Shown here in pieces: positions 1 to 8,241 of a DNA stretch of 19,914 nt. The notes beneath the pieces are model-generated. The model was given only the letters and a program-made list of their open reading frames with translations, did not search any database and had not been told where the DNA came from. A program made the position numbers and the translations under genes. Position 1 is the stretch's first letter; the number at the start of each line of letters is the position of its first letter. Source of the stretch: an uncultured Anaerosporobacter sp. (lineage in GTDB: Bacteria; Bacillota; Clostridia; Lachnospirales; Lachnospiraceae); assembly GCA_945787925.1 (NCBI GenBank), contig CALZJY010000004.1, forward strand, positions 1 through 19,914, given 5' to 3'.

Positions 1-304
1 GACGGAGCAGCTATTAAGTTGTGAATTTGGAAGGCAAGTCAGTAAGAGGCTAGAGGAGGACAGTATCATCCAAGCGCAGATGAACCGTGCATCGCAGATC
101 ATTCAGCTAGATGCCGCAAGAGAGCAGCAGATATATGGAGAGGGAATCGGTGTGGCAGTGCTAGATACCGGAGTATATCCACATCCAGACTTGGTATATG
201 GAGGAAACCGTATTATGGCTTTTTGCGATATCGTAAATGGAAGGAGATATCCGTATGATGACAATGGCCATGGAACACAGGCGTGTGATAGGCATTCCCA
301 ATAG
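1..304 (+). pseudogene. N-terminal part of a split AprX-like subtilase (S8 family)
   Basis: This is the front part of a subtilisin-family serine protease. The frame is open from base 2, so the true start lies left of the window and the Met at 80 is probably internal. The motif AVLDTGV carries the catalytic Asp (codon 164-166). PYDDNGHGT, just before the catalytic His, follows at about 257-277. The sequence then leaves the family at CAG (278-280) and reaches a stop at 302-304 after a short unrelated tail. The missing rest, starting at the His codon, is at 8260. The match to AprX-like intracellular subtilases (no visible secretion signal in the part seen, DNGHGTH context) is from family knowledge. 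Alone, this fragment lacks His, Asn and Ser and cannot be a protease. Confidence 0.9.
272..298. other. left attachment junction (attL-type)
   Basis: Host sequence (GGAACACA) meets element sequence (GGCGTGTGATAGGCATTCC). The element side carries TGAT at 286-289 and ATTCC at 294-298. These mirror ATCA and GGAAT on the element side of the right junction, so they form the right arm of the reconstructed attP. Confidence 0.7.
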
Positions 305-379
305 AGTATAGTATAGACAAATTCGATAGAAAACATCGATAAGATAAGAAAAAGCTATACAAAATTTACCAAATTATGG

Positions 380-408
380 TTGAGCTTGGAAAAGAGCTGT
401 GATATTAT
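380..408 (+). promoter_or_regulatory. promoter of the sugar-uptake operon
   Basis: TTGAGC (380-385), a 17-bp spacer and TATTAT (403-408) form a sigma-A type promoter about 130 bp before the binding-protein gene. It lies inside the element, so the cargo does not depend on host transcription. Confidence 0.65.
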
Positions 409-424
409 ATAAACATAGAACAAC

Positions 425-448
425 GGAAACGTTCCCGACAACGTTTCC
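425..448. promoter_or_regulatory. LacI-family operator, paired CG-centred sites
   Basis: GGAAACGTT (425-433) and AACGTTTCC (440-448) form a perfect 9-bp inverted repeat with a 6-bp gap. Each arm also contains AACGTT, the CG-centred core typical of LacI-family operators, and the two CG centres are 12 bp apart. It lies just after the predicted transcription start, where a bound repressor would block transcription. The likely ligand is the LacI-type protein encoded at 5386-6444. Confidence 0.75.
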
Positions 449-537
449 ATTAGAAAAAATAACCAAAGGCACAAGAGATTGGATATACAGAGCACACAAG
501 AATTGAGGACTATTTTATAATTAAAGGAGAGAAAATT

Positions 538-1896
538 ATGAAAAAAAAGATTGTTGGCATGATGATGATCTTAGCAATGGCATCCTTAGCAGCAGGCTGC
601 GGAAATAGCAAGAAAACTTCTTCTGACAAGGGTGGAGCGGATAATGGAAAGGGGAAGATCTATTATCTAAGCTTTAAACCAGAGTCTGATGAGACATGGA
701 AGAAGATCGCTACGGAGTACACAAAGGAAACTGGCGTTGAAATGAAAGTCGTAACAGCTGCAGAAGGTACATATGAACAAACATTAAAATCAGAAATCGC
801 AAAAACAGATGCTCCAACGTTATTCCAGATCAATGGACCAATTGGTTATAAGAACTGGAAAGATTATTGCTTAGATTTGAAAGACACCAAGTTAAATAGC
901 TGGTTGTTAAATAAAGATATGGCAGTAACGGATGGCGATGGCGTATATGGCATCCCATATGTAGAAGAAGGATATGGCATTATCTATAACGATGCAATCA
1001 TGAAGAAATATTTTGCTCTACCAGATAAGGCAGTATCGATTAATTCTACAGAAGAAATCAATAACTTTGCAACATTAAAACAAGTAGCAGAAGATATGAC
1101 GGCTAAGAAGGACAAGCTTGGCATCGACGGTGTATTCGCTTCTACTTCCTTATTAGCAGGCGAGGACTGGAGATGGCAGACACACTTAGCAAATCTTCCT
1201 ATTTATTATGAATATAAAGACAAGAATGTAAAAGATGCAGATACATTAGACTTCAAATATGCGGATAACTACAAGAATATTTTTGATTTATATCTAAACA
1301 ATTCTTGTACAGATGCAAAAATGTTAGGTGGTAAATCCGTAAATGATTCCATGGCAGAGTTCGCATTAGGAAAAGCTGCAATGGTTCAGAATGGTAACTG
1401 GGCATGGGGACAAATTTCCCAAGTACAAGGCAATACAGTAAAAGAAGAAGATGTTCACTTCCTTCCAATCTACACTGGAGTAGAGGGAGAAGAAAACCAA
1501 GGCCTTTGCATCGGTACAGAAAACTTCTTCTGTATTAATAGCAAGGCAAGTGAAAAAGATCAGAAAGCAGCCATCGACTTCGTAGAATGGTTATTCAGCT
1601 CTGACTATGGTAAGAAAGCCGTTACAAACGACTTAGGATTCATTCCTCCATTCAATACGTTCTCAGATTCTGAAAAACCAGTAGACCCATTAGCAAAAGA
1701 AGTTATAAAATACATGTCTGATTCGTCTAAGAAGAATGTAGATTGGAACTTTACTTCCTTCCCAAGCCAGACATTCAAAGATAACTTTGGTGCATCCTTA
1801 TTACAATATGCACAAGGTCAGAAGAAATGGGAAGATGTTAAGAACGACATGATCAAAGACTGGGCAGCAGAAAAATCTGTAGTTGCTGCAAATTAG
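538..1896 (+). CDS. carbohydrate ABC transporter substrate-binding lipoprotein (CUT1 type)
   Basis: This 452-residue protein is the extracellular sugar receptor of the ABC importer encoded by the next two genes. The N-terminus MKKKIVGMMMILAMASLAAGC is a lipoprotein signal with lipobox LAAG-C, so Cys21 should be lipidated and anchored outside the membrane. A low-complexity Lys/Ser/Gly linker (about 22-40) leads into a family 1 extracellular binding fold. Length and the closing Trp-rich region fit MalE-like receptors. AAAGGAGA (523-530) lies 7 bases before the ATG. Maltodextrin is the best guess for substrate because malQ follows, but the binding site does not prove it. It is the first gene of the cargo operon and is controlled by the operator at 425-448. 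Confidence 0.9.
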   Translation: MKKKIVGMMMILAMASLAAGCGNSKKTSSDKGGADNGKGKIYYLSFKPESDETWKKIATEYTKETGVEMKVVTAAEGTYEQTLKSEIAKTDAPTLFQINGPIGYKNWKDYCLDLKDTKLNSWLLNKDMAVTDGDGVYGIPYVEEGYGIIYNDAIMKKYFALPDKAVSINSTEEINNFATLKQVAEDMTAKKDKLGIDGVFASTSLLAGEDWRWQTHLANLPIYYEYKDKNVKDADTLDFKYADNYKNIFDLYLNNSCTDAKMLGGKSVNDSMAEFALGKAAMVQNGNWAWGQISQVQGNTVKEEDVHFLPIYTGVEGEENQGLCIGTENFFCINSKASEKDQKAAIDFVEWLFSSDYGKKAVTNDLGFIPPFNTFSDSEKPVDPLAKEVIKYMSDSSKKNVDWNFTSFPSQTFKDNFGASLLQYAQGQKKWEDVKNDMIKDWAAEKSVVAAN

Positions 1897-1961
1897 TATC
1901 TGACGAGGCGCTAGGACTCTGGCGCAGCGTGAACTGGTAATAGAAACAATTGAGGTTGGAC

Positions 1962-2019
1962 TGGGGGTTTTCTCAAGATACGCGTATTCTTATGAGAAAA
2001 GTATTTTGGGTGGCCCCCA
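1962..2019 (+). other. long intercistronic hairpin between the binding-protein and permease genes
   Basis: Nested inverted repeats are visible: TGGGGG (1962-1967) with CCCCCA (2014-2019), TTTTCTCA (1968-1975) with TGAGAAAA (1993-2000), and the palindrome ATACGCGTAT (1978-1987) inside. No T-run follows, so it is not a plain terminator. A likely role, by analogy with E. coli malE-malF, is to protect or process the mRNA so that receptor is made in excess over permeases. Confidence 0.6.
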
Positions 2020-2089
2020 TTTCTATACCTAAGGTGGAGAAAAAACATAGTATTTGGGTATTCATGGTGGCGTAGAAGGGAGAAAAACC

Positions 2090-2935
2090 ATGCAAAAAGT
2101 CTTGAAAAAATATTTTTTAGTATTTACACTTCCAACGTTGATTGCATTTGCAATTGCGTTCGTTTTGCCATTTGTATTTGGCGTATATTTATCGTTTTGT
2201 TCGTTCCGAACAGTATCCGATACAAAATGGGTAGGGCTTGATAACTATATCAAGGCGTTTACAGTGAATAAGGAATTTTTTAATGCATTAATTTTTACGG
2301 TTAAGTTTGCAATCGTTTCTTTATTATCAATCAACGTATTTGCATTCTTATTAAGTATGGTATTAACAAGAGGGTTAAAAGGAACCAACTTATTCAGAAC
2401 CGTATTCTTTATGCCAAACCTAGTAGGTGGTATCGTATTAGGTTACATATGGCAATGTATCATTAATGGCGTATTATCCAAATTCGGTACGACATTATCT
2501 TATAGCTCCTCTTATGGATATTGGGGATTGATCATCTTAATGAACTGGCAGATGATCGGTTATATGATGGTAATCTATGTGGCAGCATTACAGAATGTGT
2601 CTCCGGACCTTATCGATGCATCCAAAGTAGATGGTGCCAATGCATTCCAAAGACTTCGTTACATCACGATTCCTATGGTAATGCCTTCGATTACAATTTG
2701 TACGTTCTTAACATTAAGCAATTCCTTTAAGTTATTCGATCAGAACTTGGCATTAACTGCAGGTATGCCAGCAAAACAAACAGAAATGTTAGCATTAAAC
2801 ATTTACAACACGTTCTATGGAAGAATTGGATTTGAGGGTGTAGGCCAGGCGAAGGCAGTAATGTTCTTAATCCTCGTAGCGGCAATTGCATTGATCCAAT
2901 TACGATTTACAAGAAGTAAGGAGGTAGAAGCATAA
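2090..2935 (+). CDS. sugar ABC transporter permease (MalF-like, CUT1)
   Basis: This 281-residue integral membrane protein is one half of the translocation channel. It has about six hydrophobic segments, beginning near residues 11-35. The cytoplasmic EAA loop, which docks the ATPase, appears as DASKVDGANAFQRLRYITIP at about residues 180-200. The ATG at 2090 is chosen because AAGGGAG (2076-2082) lies 7 bases upstream. An in-frame TTG at 2054 would add 12 residues but has a poorly placed ribosome site. The stop overlaps the ATG of the next permease gene (TAATG), so the two are translationally coupled. It pairs with that second permease and the lipoprotein receptor. Confidence 0.9.
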   Translation: MQKVLKKYFLVFTLPTLIAFAIAFVLPFVFGVYLSFCSFRTVSDTKWVGLDNYIKAFTVNKEFFNALIFTVKFAIVSLLSINVFAFLLSMVLTRGLKGTNLFRTVFFMPNLVGGIVLGYIWQCIINGVLSKFGTTLSYSSSYGYWGLIILMNWQMIGYMMVIYVAALQNVSPDLIDASKVDGANAFQRLRYITIPMVMPSITICTFLTLSNSFKLFDQNLALTAGMPAKQTEMLALNIYNTFYGRIGFEGVGQAKAVMFLILVAAIALIQLRFTRSKEVEA

Positions 2936-3774
2936 TGACAAAGAAGAAAGCAGGAGATATCGCGTTATATGTACTATTGATTGCATTAGTATTGCTATTT
3001 CTGTTTCCAATCGCGTTCGTTGTCGTAAACTCCTTTAAAAGCAAGTTGTTTATTAGTAGCAATCCATTTGGAATTCCAAGTGGTGAGAGCTTTGCTAAGT
3101 TTGGAAACTATACCGAAGGAATTGAAAAGACAAACTTCTTTGGTGCGTTTGGATGGTCCGCATTCATTACGGTAGGATCCGTTGTTATGATCCTATTATT
3201 CACCTCCATGACTGCATGGTATATTACCCGTGTCAAATCAAAGGTTACGTCTTGTCTTTATTATATGTTCGTATTTTCCATGGTAGTTCCATTCCAGATG
3301 GTAATGTTTACGATGTCTAAGATGGCAGATACGTTACATCTCAATACTCCATGGGGCTTGATTATATTATATCTTGGATTTGGTGCAGGCCTTTCGATCT
3401 TCATGTTCTCAGGATTTGTGAAGTCAATTCCAGTAGATATTGAAGAAGCAGCATTAATTGATGGATGTAATCCAATTAAAATGTTTTTTGTGATAATTGT
3501 GCCAATTTTAAAACCAACGGTTATTACTGTCGCAATCTTGAATACAATGTGGATATGGAATGATTATTTGCTACCATATCTGACAATTGGCTTGTCCACG
3601 GAATATAAGACAATTCCTGTCGTGGTACAATATTTGATGGGATCTTATGGTGCAAAAGACTATGGCGCATTGATGGCATTATTAGTTTTAGCAATTATTC
3701 CAATTATTATATTCTATCTTTGCTGTCAAAAGTATATAATCAAAGGTGTTGTCGCAGGGGCAGTAAAAGGTTAG
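2935..3774 (+). CDS. sugar ABC transporter permease (MalG-like, CUT1)
   Basis: This 279-residue protein is the second half of the membrane channel. It has a Lys-rich N-terminus, then a first membrane span at about 10-32 and about five more. The EAA loop is EEAALIDGCNPIKMFFVIIVP near residues 169-189. The motif WNDYLLPYL in the last third is common in MalG-type permeases. It starts at the ATG that shares one base with the stop of the preceding gene. No ATP-binding subunit follows. Gram-positive CUT1 importers commonly borrow a shared MsmX/MsmK-type ATPase encoded elsewhere, which is the expected arrangement here. Confidence 0.9.
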   Translation: MTKKKAGDIALYVLLIALVLLFLFPIAFVVVNSFKSKLFISSNPFGIPSGESFAKFGNYTEGIEKTNFFGAFGWSAFITVGSVVMILLFTSMTAWYITRVKSKVTSCLYYMFVFSMVVPFQMVMFTMSKMADTLHLNTPWGLIILYLGFGAGLSIFMFSGFVKSIPVDIEEAALIDGCNPIKMFFVIIVPILKPTVITVAILNTMWIWNDYLLPYLTIGLSTEYKTIPVVVQYLMGSYGAKDYGALMALLVLAIIPIIIFYLCCQKYIIKGVVAGAVKG

Positions 3775-3790
3775 AAAAGGAGAGATTAGA

Positions 3791-5269
3791 GTGCGTGGAA
3801 GCGGAGTTTTATTACCTATTTCAAGTTTACCATCCAAATACGGCATAGGATGCTTTTCCAAAGAAGCCTATGAATTTGTAGATAAGCTAGAAAAGGCAGG
3901 ACAGAAATATTGGCAGATCCTTCCCTTGGGGCCAACTGGATATGGTGATTCCCCATACCAGGCCTTATCTACATTTGCTGGAAATCCTTATTTTATCGAT
4001 TTGGACCAGCTGGTAGAGGAAGGATATTTACAGGAAGAAGAGTTGGAAGCAGTTCAGACCGTAGAGGATGAAACACAAGTAGATTATGGAATGGTGTATA
4101 CTACGAGATATGCATTGCTGGAAAAAGCGTTTCTACGTTTTAAGGAACACGTAGACGAGGAATTCTATAAGTTTGAGCAGGAGAACAGTTATTGGCTGCA
4201 AGACTATGCCTTCTATATGGCAGTAAAGAAAGCGCATAATGGAGTAAGCTGCTCAGAATGGGAGGAAGACCTAAGAAAGCATAAATTGGAAACGGTGTCT
4301 CGTTATGAGGAGCAGTTATCAGAAGAGATCTTTAGTTATAAGTTTCAACAGTATATGTTCTTAAAACAATGGAAGAAGCTAAAGGAATATGCAAATGACA
4401 AAGGAATCAAGATCATTGGAGATATTCCATTCTATGTGGCTTCGGATAGTGCAGATACGTTTTCCCAGCCATACTTATTTCAGTATGATGAGAATTATCA
4501 ACCAGTTAATGTGGCAGGTTGTCCACCAGATGCGTTTTCTGAAGATGGACAGCTATGGGGAAATCCATTATATGATTGGGAATATTTAAAACAGACAGAG
4601 TACGAATGGTGGATTAATCGAATCAGACATTGCTTTGTATTATATGATGTGGTTCGTTTAGATCATTTCCGCGGATTTGAAGAGTATTACTCCATCCCAG
4701 CAGAAAATGATACTGCCAAACAAGGTGTTTGGAAGAGAGGACCTGGAATCGAGTTCTTTAAGACGATTAAGAGGGCGCTTGGCGATGTGTCCATTATTGC
4801 AGAAGACTTAGGATTCTTAAATGAATCCGTATACCAGCTAGTAAGGGAAAGCGGATTCCCAGGAATGAAAATATTGCAGTTTGCCTTTGACTCAAGGGAA
4901 GATAGTGACTATCTACCATACAATTATCACAAGAACTGTGTTGTATATACAGGAACTCACGACAACAATACAATACTTGGATGGTACAAGGAGATAGGAG
5001 AAGAGGACCATGCCTTATTGAAAGACTATTTAGCACTCGAAGAGGAACAGCTAAAAGATCTTCACTGGCATATCATCCGCCTAGCAATGGCAAGCGTTGC
5101 AAATTATTGTATCATTCCGATGCAGGATTATTTAGGACTTGGAGAAGAGGCAAGAATCAATACGCCAGGAACGCAGGGGATAAACTGGAAGTGGCGTATG
5201 GAAAAAGACGCGTTTACCGAAGAGTTAGTGAAGAAAATAAAACGCCTGACAGAGGTGTACGGGAGATAA
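3791..5269 (+). CDS. malQ: 4-alpha-glucanotransferase (amylomaltase, GH77)
   Basis: This enzyme moves alpha-1,4-glucan segments between maltodextrins and releases glucose in the cytoplasm. The 492-residue length is normal for bacterial single-domain GH77 enzymes. Catalytic motifs are all present: nucleophile Asp291 in VVRLDHFRGF, acid/base Glu338 in IIAEDLGF, and Asp391 in TGTHDNNT. These positions are close to those of the well-studied Thermus enzyme. The start is GTG at 3791, with AAAGGAGAG just upstream. It begins 16 bases after the second permease stop and is therefore in the same operon. With the importer it forms a maltodextrin uptake and breakdown unit. No phosphorylase is nearby, so further steps rely on host genes. 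Confidence 0.95.
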   Translation: MRGSGVLLPISSLPSKYGIGCFSKEAYEFVDKLEKAGQKYWQILPLGPTGYGDSPYQALSTFAGNPYFIDLDQLVEEGYLQEEELEAVQTVEDETQVDYGMVYTTRYALLEKAFLRFKEHVDEEFYKFEQENSYWLQDYAFYMAVKKAHNGVSCSEWEEDLRKHKLETVSRYEEQLSEEIFSYKFQQYMFLKQWKKLKEYANDKGIKIIGDIPFYVASDSADTFSQPYLFQYDENYQPVNVAGCPPDAFSEDGQLWGNPLYDWEYLKQTEYEWWINRIRHCFVLYDVVRLDHFRGFEEYYSIPAENDTAKQGVWKRGPGIEFFKTIKRALGDVSIIAEDLGFLNESVYQLVRESGFPGMKILQFAFDSREDSDYLPYNYHKNCVVYTGTHDNNTILGWYKEIGEEDHALLKDYLALEEEQLKDLHWHIIRLAMASVANYCIIPMQDYLGLGEEARINTPGTQGINWKWRMEKDAFTEELVKKIKRLTEVYGR

Positions 5270-5385
5270 TCACCCTTGCATTGGTGGTCATAGGGGAAGA
5301 TTATAAGCCTTATGAAAAAGAAATCGCTTGGTAGTTGCTAAGTGGAATCTTAGGATAGTTACGGTGAGAGTAAGAGGGGACTAGC

Positions 5386-6444
5386 ATGGAGCAGATAACA
5401 ATTAAAGACATTGCCAAAATATGTGGAGTAGGCGTGAGTACAGTTTCAAGAGCCATCAACAATCATTCGGATATCAATCAAGAAACGAAAGAGAAGATTC
5501 TACAAGTAGCGAAGGAACATAATTATGTGCCCAATAGCAGTGCAAGGAATTTAAAGAGATACGATTCCAAAACAATTGCTATTTTGGTGAAGGGAATGAC
5601 AAACCCATTGTTCGGAACCATGCTGACAATCATGGAAGAAGAAATTAAGCGAAACAAATATGCATTGGTGCTTCGTTATGTAAAAGCAAATCAAGATGAG
5701 GTAGATGTAGCGATTGAACTAGAAAATGAAAGGCACTTGAGAGGGATTGTGTTTTTAGGAGGTTTGTTCAGCCATAGCGTGGAAAAGATCGGCCTGTTAG
5801 GGGTTCCCTACATTATCAGTACGGTAAGTGGAATCACGCAGGAAATAGATCGAAATACATATTCTTCTGTCGCAGTAGATGATCGGAAAGAGAGTTTTAA
5901 GGCAGTAGAATATTTGATTAAACAGGGGCATAAGAAGATTGCAATCATCACGACGTCCGAAGTGGACCAAAGTATCGGTTCTCTTCGACTAGAGGGATAC
6001 TACAGTGCGCTTCGAAAGTATGATATTCCGATTCGTGAATCATTGATTGGCAAGATGGACGAGAAGTGCATGGAATATTCCTATGAGAATGGTTATGCCG
6101 TTATGAAAGAACTTTTGGAACGAGGCGAAGACTTTACGGCTGTATTTGCGATTTCGGATATTTTGGCCATTGGCGCAAGCCGTGCAATCGTAGAAACGGG
6201 GAAACGGATTCCAGAAGATTATTCGGTCGTTGGATTTGATGGGATTGATATGGCGGGGTACTATAATCCATCCCTTACGACGATGAGCCAGCCGGTAAAA
6301 GAACTAGCATATGAGACGATTCATATCTTGTTTGATGTGATCAAAGGAAAGTCTGGACATAAGCATGAAGTGTTAGGGGCAGATTTAACGATTGGAGAAT
6401 CAACAAGAATGCTTGGGGAATCGGCAGTTTGCATCGGGAAATAG
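5386..6444 (+). CDS. LacI-family transcriptional regulator
   Basis: This 352-residue protein is a sugar-responsive DNA-binding regulator. The N-terminal helix-turn-helix and hinge are clear: TIKDIAKICGVGVSTVSRAI (about 4-23), then NYVPNSSARNLK at about 47-58 with the hinge helix. The rest (about 60-340) is a periplasmic-binding-protein-like sensor fold, with VVGFDGIDMAGYYNP near residues 281-295 typical of LacI/GalR members. It follows malQ by 116 bp with no clear terminator, so it is probably co-transcribed. A purine-rich AGAGGGGA site precedes the ATG. Its likely target is the CG-centred double operator at 425-448, so it would repress its own operon until a maltodextrin-like inducer appears. 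The inducer is not deducible from the sequence. Confidence 0.9.
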   Translation: MEQITIKDIAKICGVGVSTVSRAINNHSDINQETKEKILQVAKEHNYVPNSSARNLKRYDSKTIAILVKGMTNPLFGTMLTIMEEEIKRNKYALVLRYVKANQDEVDVAIELENERHLRGIVFLGGLFSHSVEKIGLLGVPYIISTVSGITQEIDRNTYSSVAVDDRKESFKAVEYLIKQGHKKIAIITTSEVDQSIGSLRLEGYYSALRKYDIPIRESLIGKMDEKCMEYSYENGYAVMKELLERGEDFTAVFAISDILAIGASRAIVETGKRIPEDYSVVGFDGIDMAGYYNPSLTTMSQPVKELAYETIHILFDVIKGKSGHKHEVLGADLTIGESTRMLGESAVCIGK

Positions 6445-6500
6445 ACAAGAAAAGGCAGTTTTGTTGTACGCGATATGCGACAGCAATGCTGCCTTTTGTC
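6444..6500 (+). terminator. hairpin after the cargo operon, probable terminator
   Basis: GACAAGAAAAGGCAG (6444-6458) pairs with CTGCCTTTTGTC (6489-6500), with a small bulge, around an inner imperfect stem (TTGTACGC with GCGACAGCAA). The stem starts in the regulator's stop codon. It lacks a long terminal T-run, so termination is likely but not certain. It separates the sugar operon from the recombinase genes. Confidence 0.5.
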
Positions 6501-6560
6501 ATATCTAGGGCGGGAAGTTCATACATATGTAATAAGGAGAGTCGTGTAGGCAGGTAGGAT

Positions 6561-6725
6561 ATGAGGCAGGAATATAAGTTAGTCCATAAGTTTCAGTCAC
6601 AATCGGATCAAGAGAGGACAGAAAACCTCTATGAGCGGCTGTTAGAGCATAAACGCCATTTACAGCAGCTAGCAAAAGAGCATGAAGGAGACGAAGACGA
6701 TGGCAGTAGCAGCTCTTTACATTAG
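6561..6725 (+). CDS. small 54-residue protein overlapping the recombinase start
   Basis: I do not recognise the family. The ORF starts with ATG at 6561 after a weak AGGTAGG site and reads MRQEYKLVHK..., then a charged helical stretch (ENLYERLLEHKRHLQQLAKE) and an acidic, Ser-rich tail (GDEDDGSSSS). It ends at TAG 6723-6725, overlapping the preferred recombinase start (6700) by 26 bases in another frame, which suggests translational coupling. No membrane segment or signal is visible. Its position directly before a large serine recombinase makes an accessory role, such as a recombination directionality factor, worth considering. That is inference only, and it could also be a leader ORF that sets recombinase levels. 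Confidence 0.5.
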   Translation: MRQEYKLVHKFQSQSDQERTENLYERLLEHKRHLQQLAKEHEGDEDDGSSSSLH

Positions 6726-8241
6726 GTTATCCAAAGAGGATGAAGAGAAGGCATATAAAGGACAGGAAAGTGAAAGCATTCTCAATCAGAGGGCGCTTTT
6801 GTTGGAATATGCCAGAGACCATGGATATGAGGTGTATGAGGTCTATGTAGACGAGGACTACTCTGGTTTATACGACACGGAGCGTCCTGCCTTTTACCGG
6901 ATGCTGCAGGATGCAAGGAAGGGTGCATTTGATACAATTTTATGCAAATCCCAAACGCGTTTTTCTAGAAATATGGAGCATGTGGAGAGATATTTGCACA
7001 AGGAGCTGCCATTGTTGGGAATCCGGTTTATCGGCATTGTAGATGGCGTGGATACGGCATCCTTTGCAGGGAAGAAGGCAAGGCAGATCAATGGGCTTGT
7101 GAATGAGTGGTATTGTGAGGACCTTTCCGCAAATATCCGTGCAGTATTTCAAAAGAAGATGAGGGAAGGACAATACCTCTCGGCATTTGCTACCTATGGT
7201 TATCGTAAATCGGAGGAGGACCACCATAAGATCGTGGTAGATAAGACGGCGGCAGCCTATGTAAGACGAATCTTTACCTTATGTTTGGATGGGCACAGCG
7301 TCGGGAAGATCGCACAGATGCTTATGGCAGAAGGGATTCCCACTCCGTTGCAGTATAAGAGGCAGCAGGGGATGCGTTACCAGACGCCGAAGGGACAGTA
7401 CAGCAATCAGGGTATTTGGAGCACGTCCACCATTAAGCGAATCCTTAGCAATCCTATTTATATTGGGACGCTAATTCAGGGAAGGGAACAGAAGGTAAGT
7501 TATAAGGACAAGAAAGTTATCGTTTTACCGAAGGAGGAGTGGCACGTTCGCCCTCATAACCATGAACCGATCATTGAGGAAGAAGTCTTTGATAAGGTAC
7601 AGAAAGTATTAGCGTCTCGGAGAAAGTCCTTTGGTACGTATAAGGCACACACGATTGAAACGAACCTGTTTGCAGGAAAACTAAAATGTGGAGATTGTAA
7701 GATGTCATTATATAAATCTAGCACGAGTAGGAATAAGCAATATAACTATTATATTTGCCAACTTTACAAGAAGACAAAGGGAGCGAAGTGTAATCGGAAT
7801 TCGATTCGTTCTGATGAGCTAGAAGACCTTGTATTAGAGGGAATCAACCAGTTAGCGAAGCAGTATCTTTCCAAACAGCAGCGAGGCTTCTTATTAGGAA
7901 ATGAGGAGAATATGGCGAGGAGCAAGAAAGAGAGGATGAGGCTAGAGGTGGAACGGGGGCATGTCCTTCAGGCAATGAGCCAGGCGTATGTAGATTATGC
8001 AAGAGGTGAATTGACAAAGAAGGAGCAGCGGGAAATCCAAGGCCTGTTAGAGCAGTCCATGAGACAGATTGAACAGGAGCTTGCCATAGAAAAACAAAGG
8101 GAGGAAGCCAGTGAAGCAAAGAGTGAGGAAGAAGTGACGACACTCGATTATTACTTGGTACAGTCTTTGCTTGATACGATCGAAGTGAGTATGAAGGAAG
8201 AAAACGGACAGAGACGCATTACGTTCTTTTGGAGAATTTAG
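6700..8241 (+). CDS. large serine recombinase (integrase/excisionase of the element)
   Basis: This 513-residue site-specific recombinase should cut and rejoin the element's attachment sites. The resolvase catalytic domain (about 4-150) starts ALYIRLSKEDEE with nucleophile Ser11; SILNQR and SRFSRN-like TRFSRN follow. A recombinase domain (about 170-300) contains GIWSTSTIKRILSNPIYIG. A zinc ribbon has CGDC at 330-333 and two more Cys (YIC, AKC). After it come a long coiled coil (about 405-475) and a short C-terminal strand. This is the layout of clostridial large serine recombinases such as TnpX relatives. ATG 6700 is preferred over the in-frame ATG 6682 because AAGGAG (6685-6690) lies 9 bases upstream. 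The stop lies about 20 bp from the right junction, as expected for an integrase acting on that site. Confidence 0.95.
   Translation: MAVAALYIRLSKEDEEKAYKGQESESILNQRALLLEYARDHGYEVYEVYVDEDYSGLYDTERPAFYRMLQDARKGAFDTILCKSQTRFSRNMEHVERYLHKELPLLGIRFIGIVDGVDTASFAGKKARQINGLVNEWYCEDLSANIRAVFQKKMREGQYLSAFATYGYRKSEEDHHKIVVDKTAAAYVRRIFTLCLDGHSVGKIAQMLMAEGIPTPLQYKRQQGMRYQTPKGQYSNQGIWSTSTIKRILSNPIYIGTLIQGREQKVSYKDKKVIVLPKEEWHVRPHNHEPIIEEEVFDKVQKVLASRRKSFGTYKAHTIETNLFAGKLKCGDCKMSLYKSSTSRNKQYNYYICQLYKKTKGAKCNRNSIRSDELEDLVLEGINQLAKQYLSKQQRGFLLGNEENMARSKKERMRLEVERGHVLQAMSQAYVDYARGELTKKEQREIQGLLEQSMRQIEQELAIEKQREEASEAKSEEEVTTLDYYLVQSLLDTIEVSMKEENGQRRITFFWRI

Noticed and set aside
1962..2019. Transcription terminator within the sugar operon
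   Set aside because: Strong stems but no T-run, and the permease genes need the upstream promoter.
2054..2089. Upstream TTG start for the first permease
   Set aside because: Poor ribosome-site spacing; the ATG at 2090 has AAGGGAG at the right distance and begins a normal permease N-terminus.
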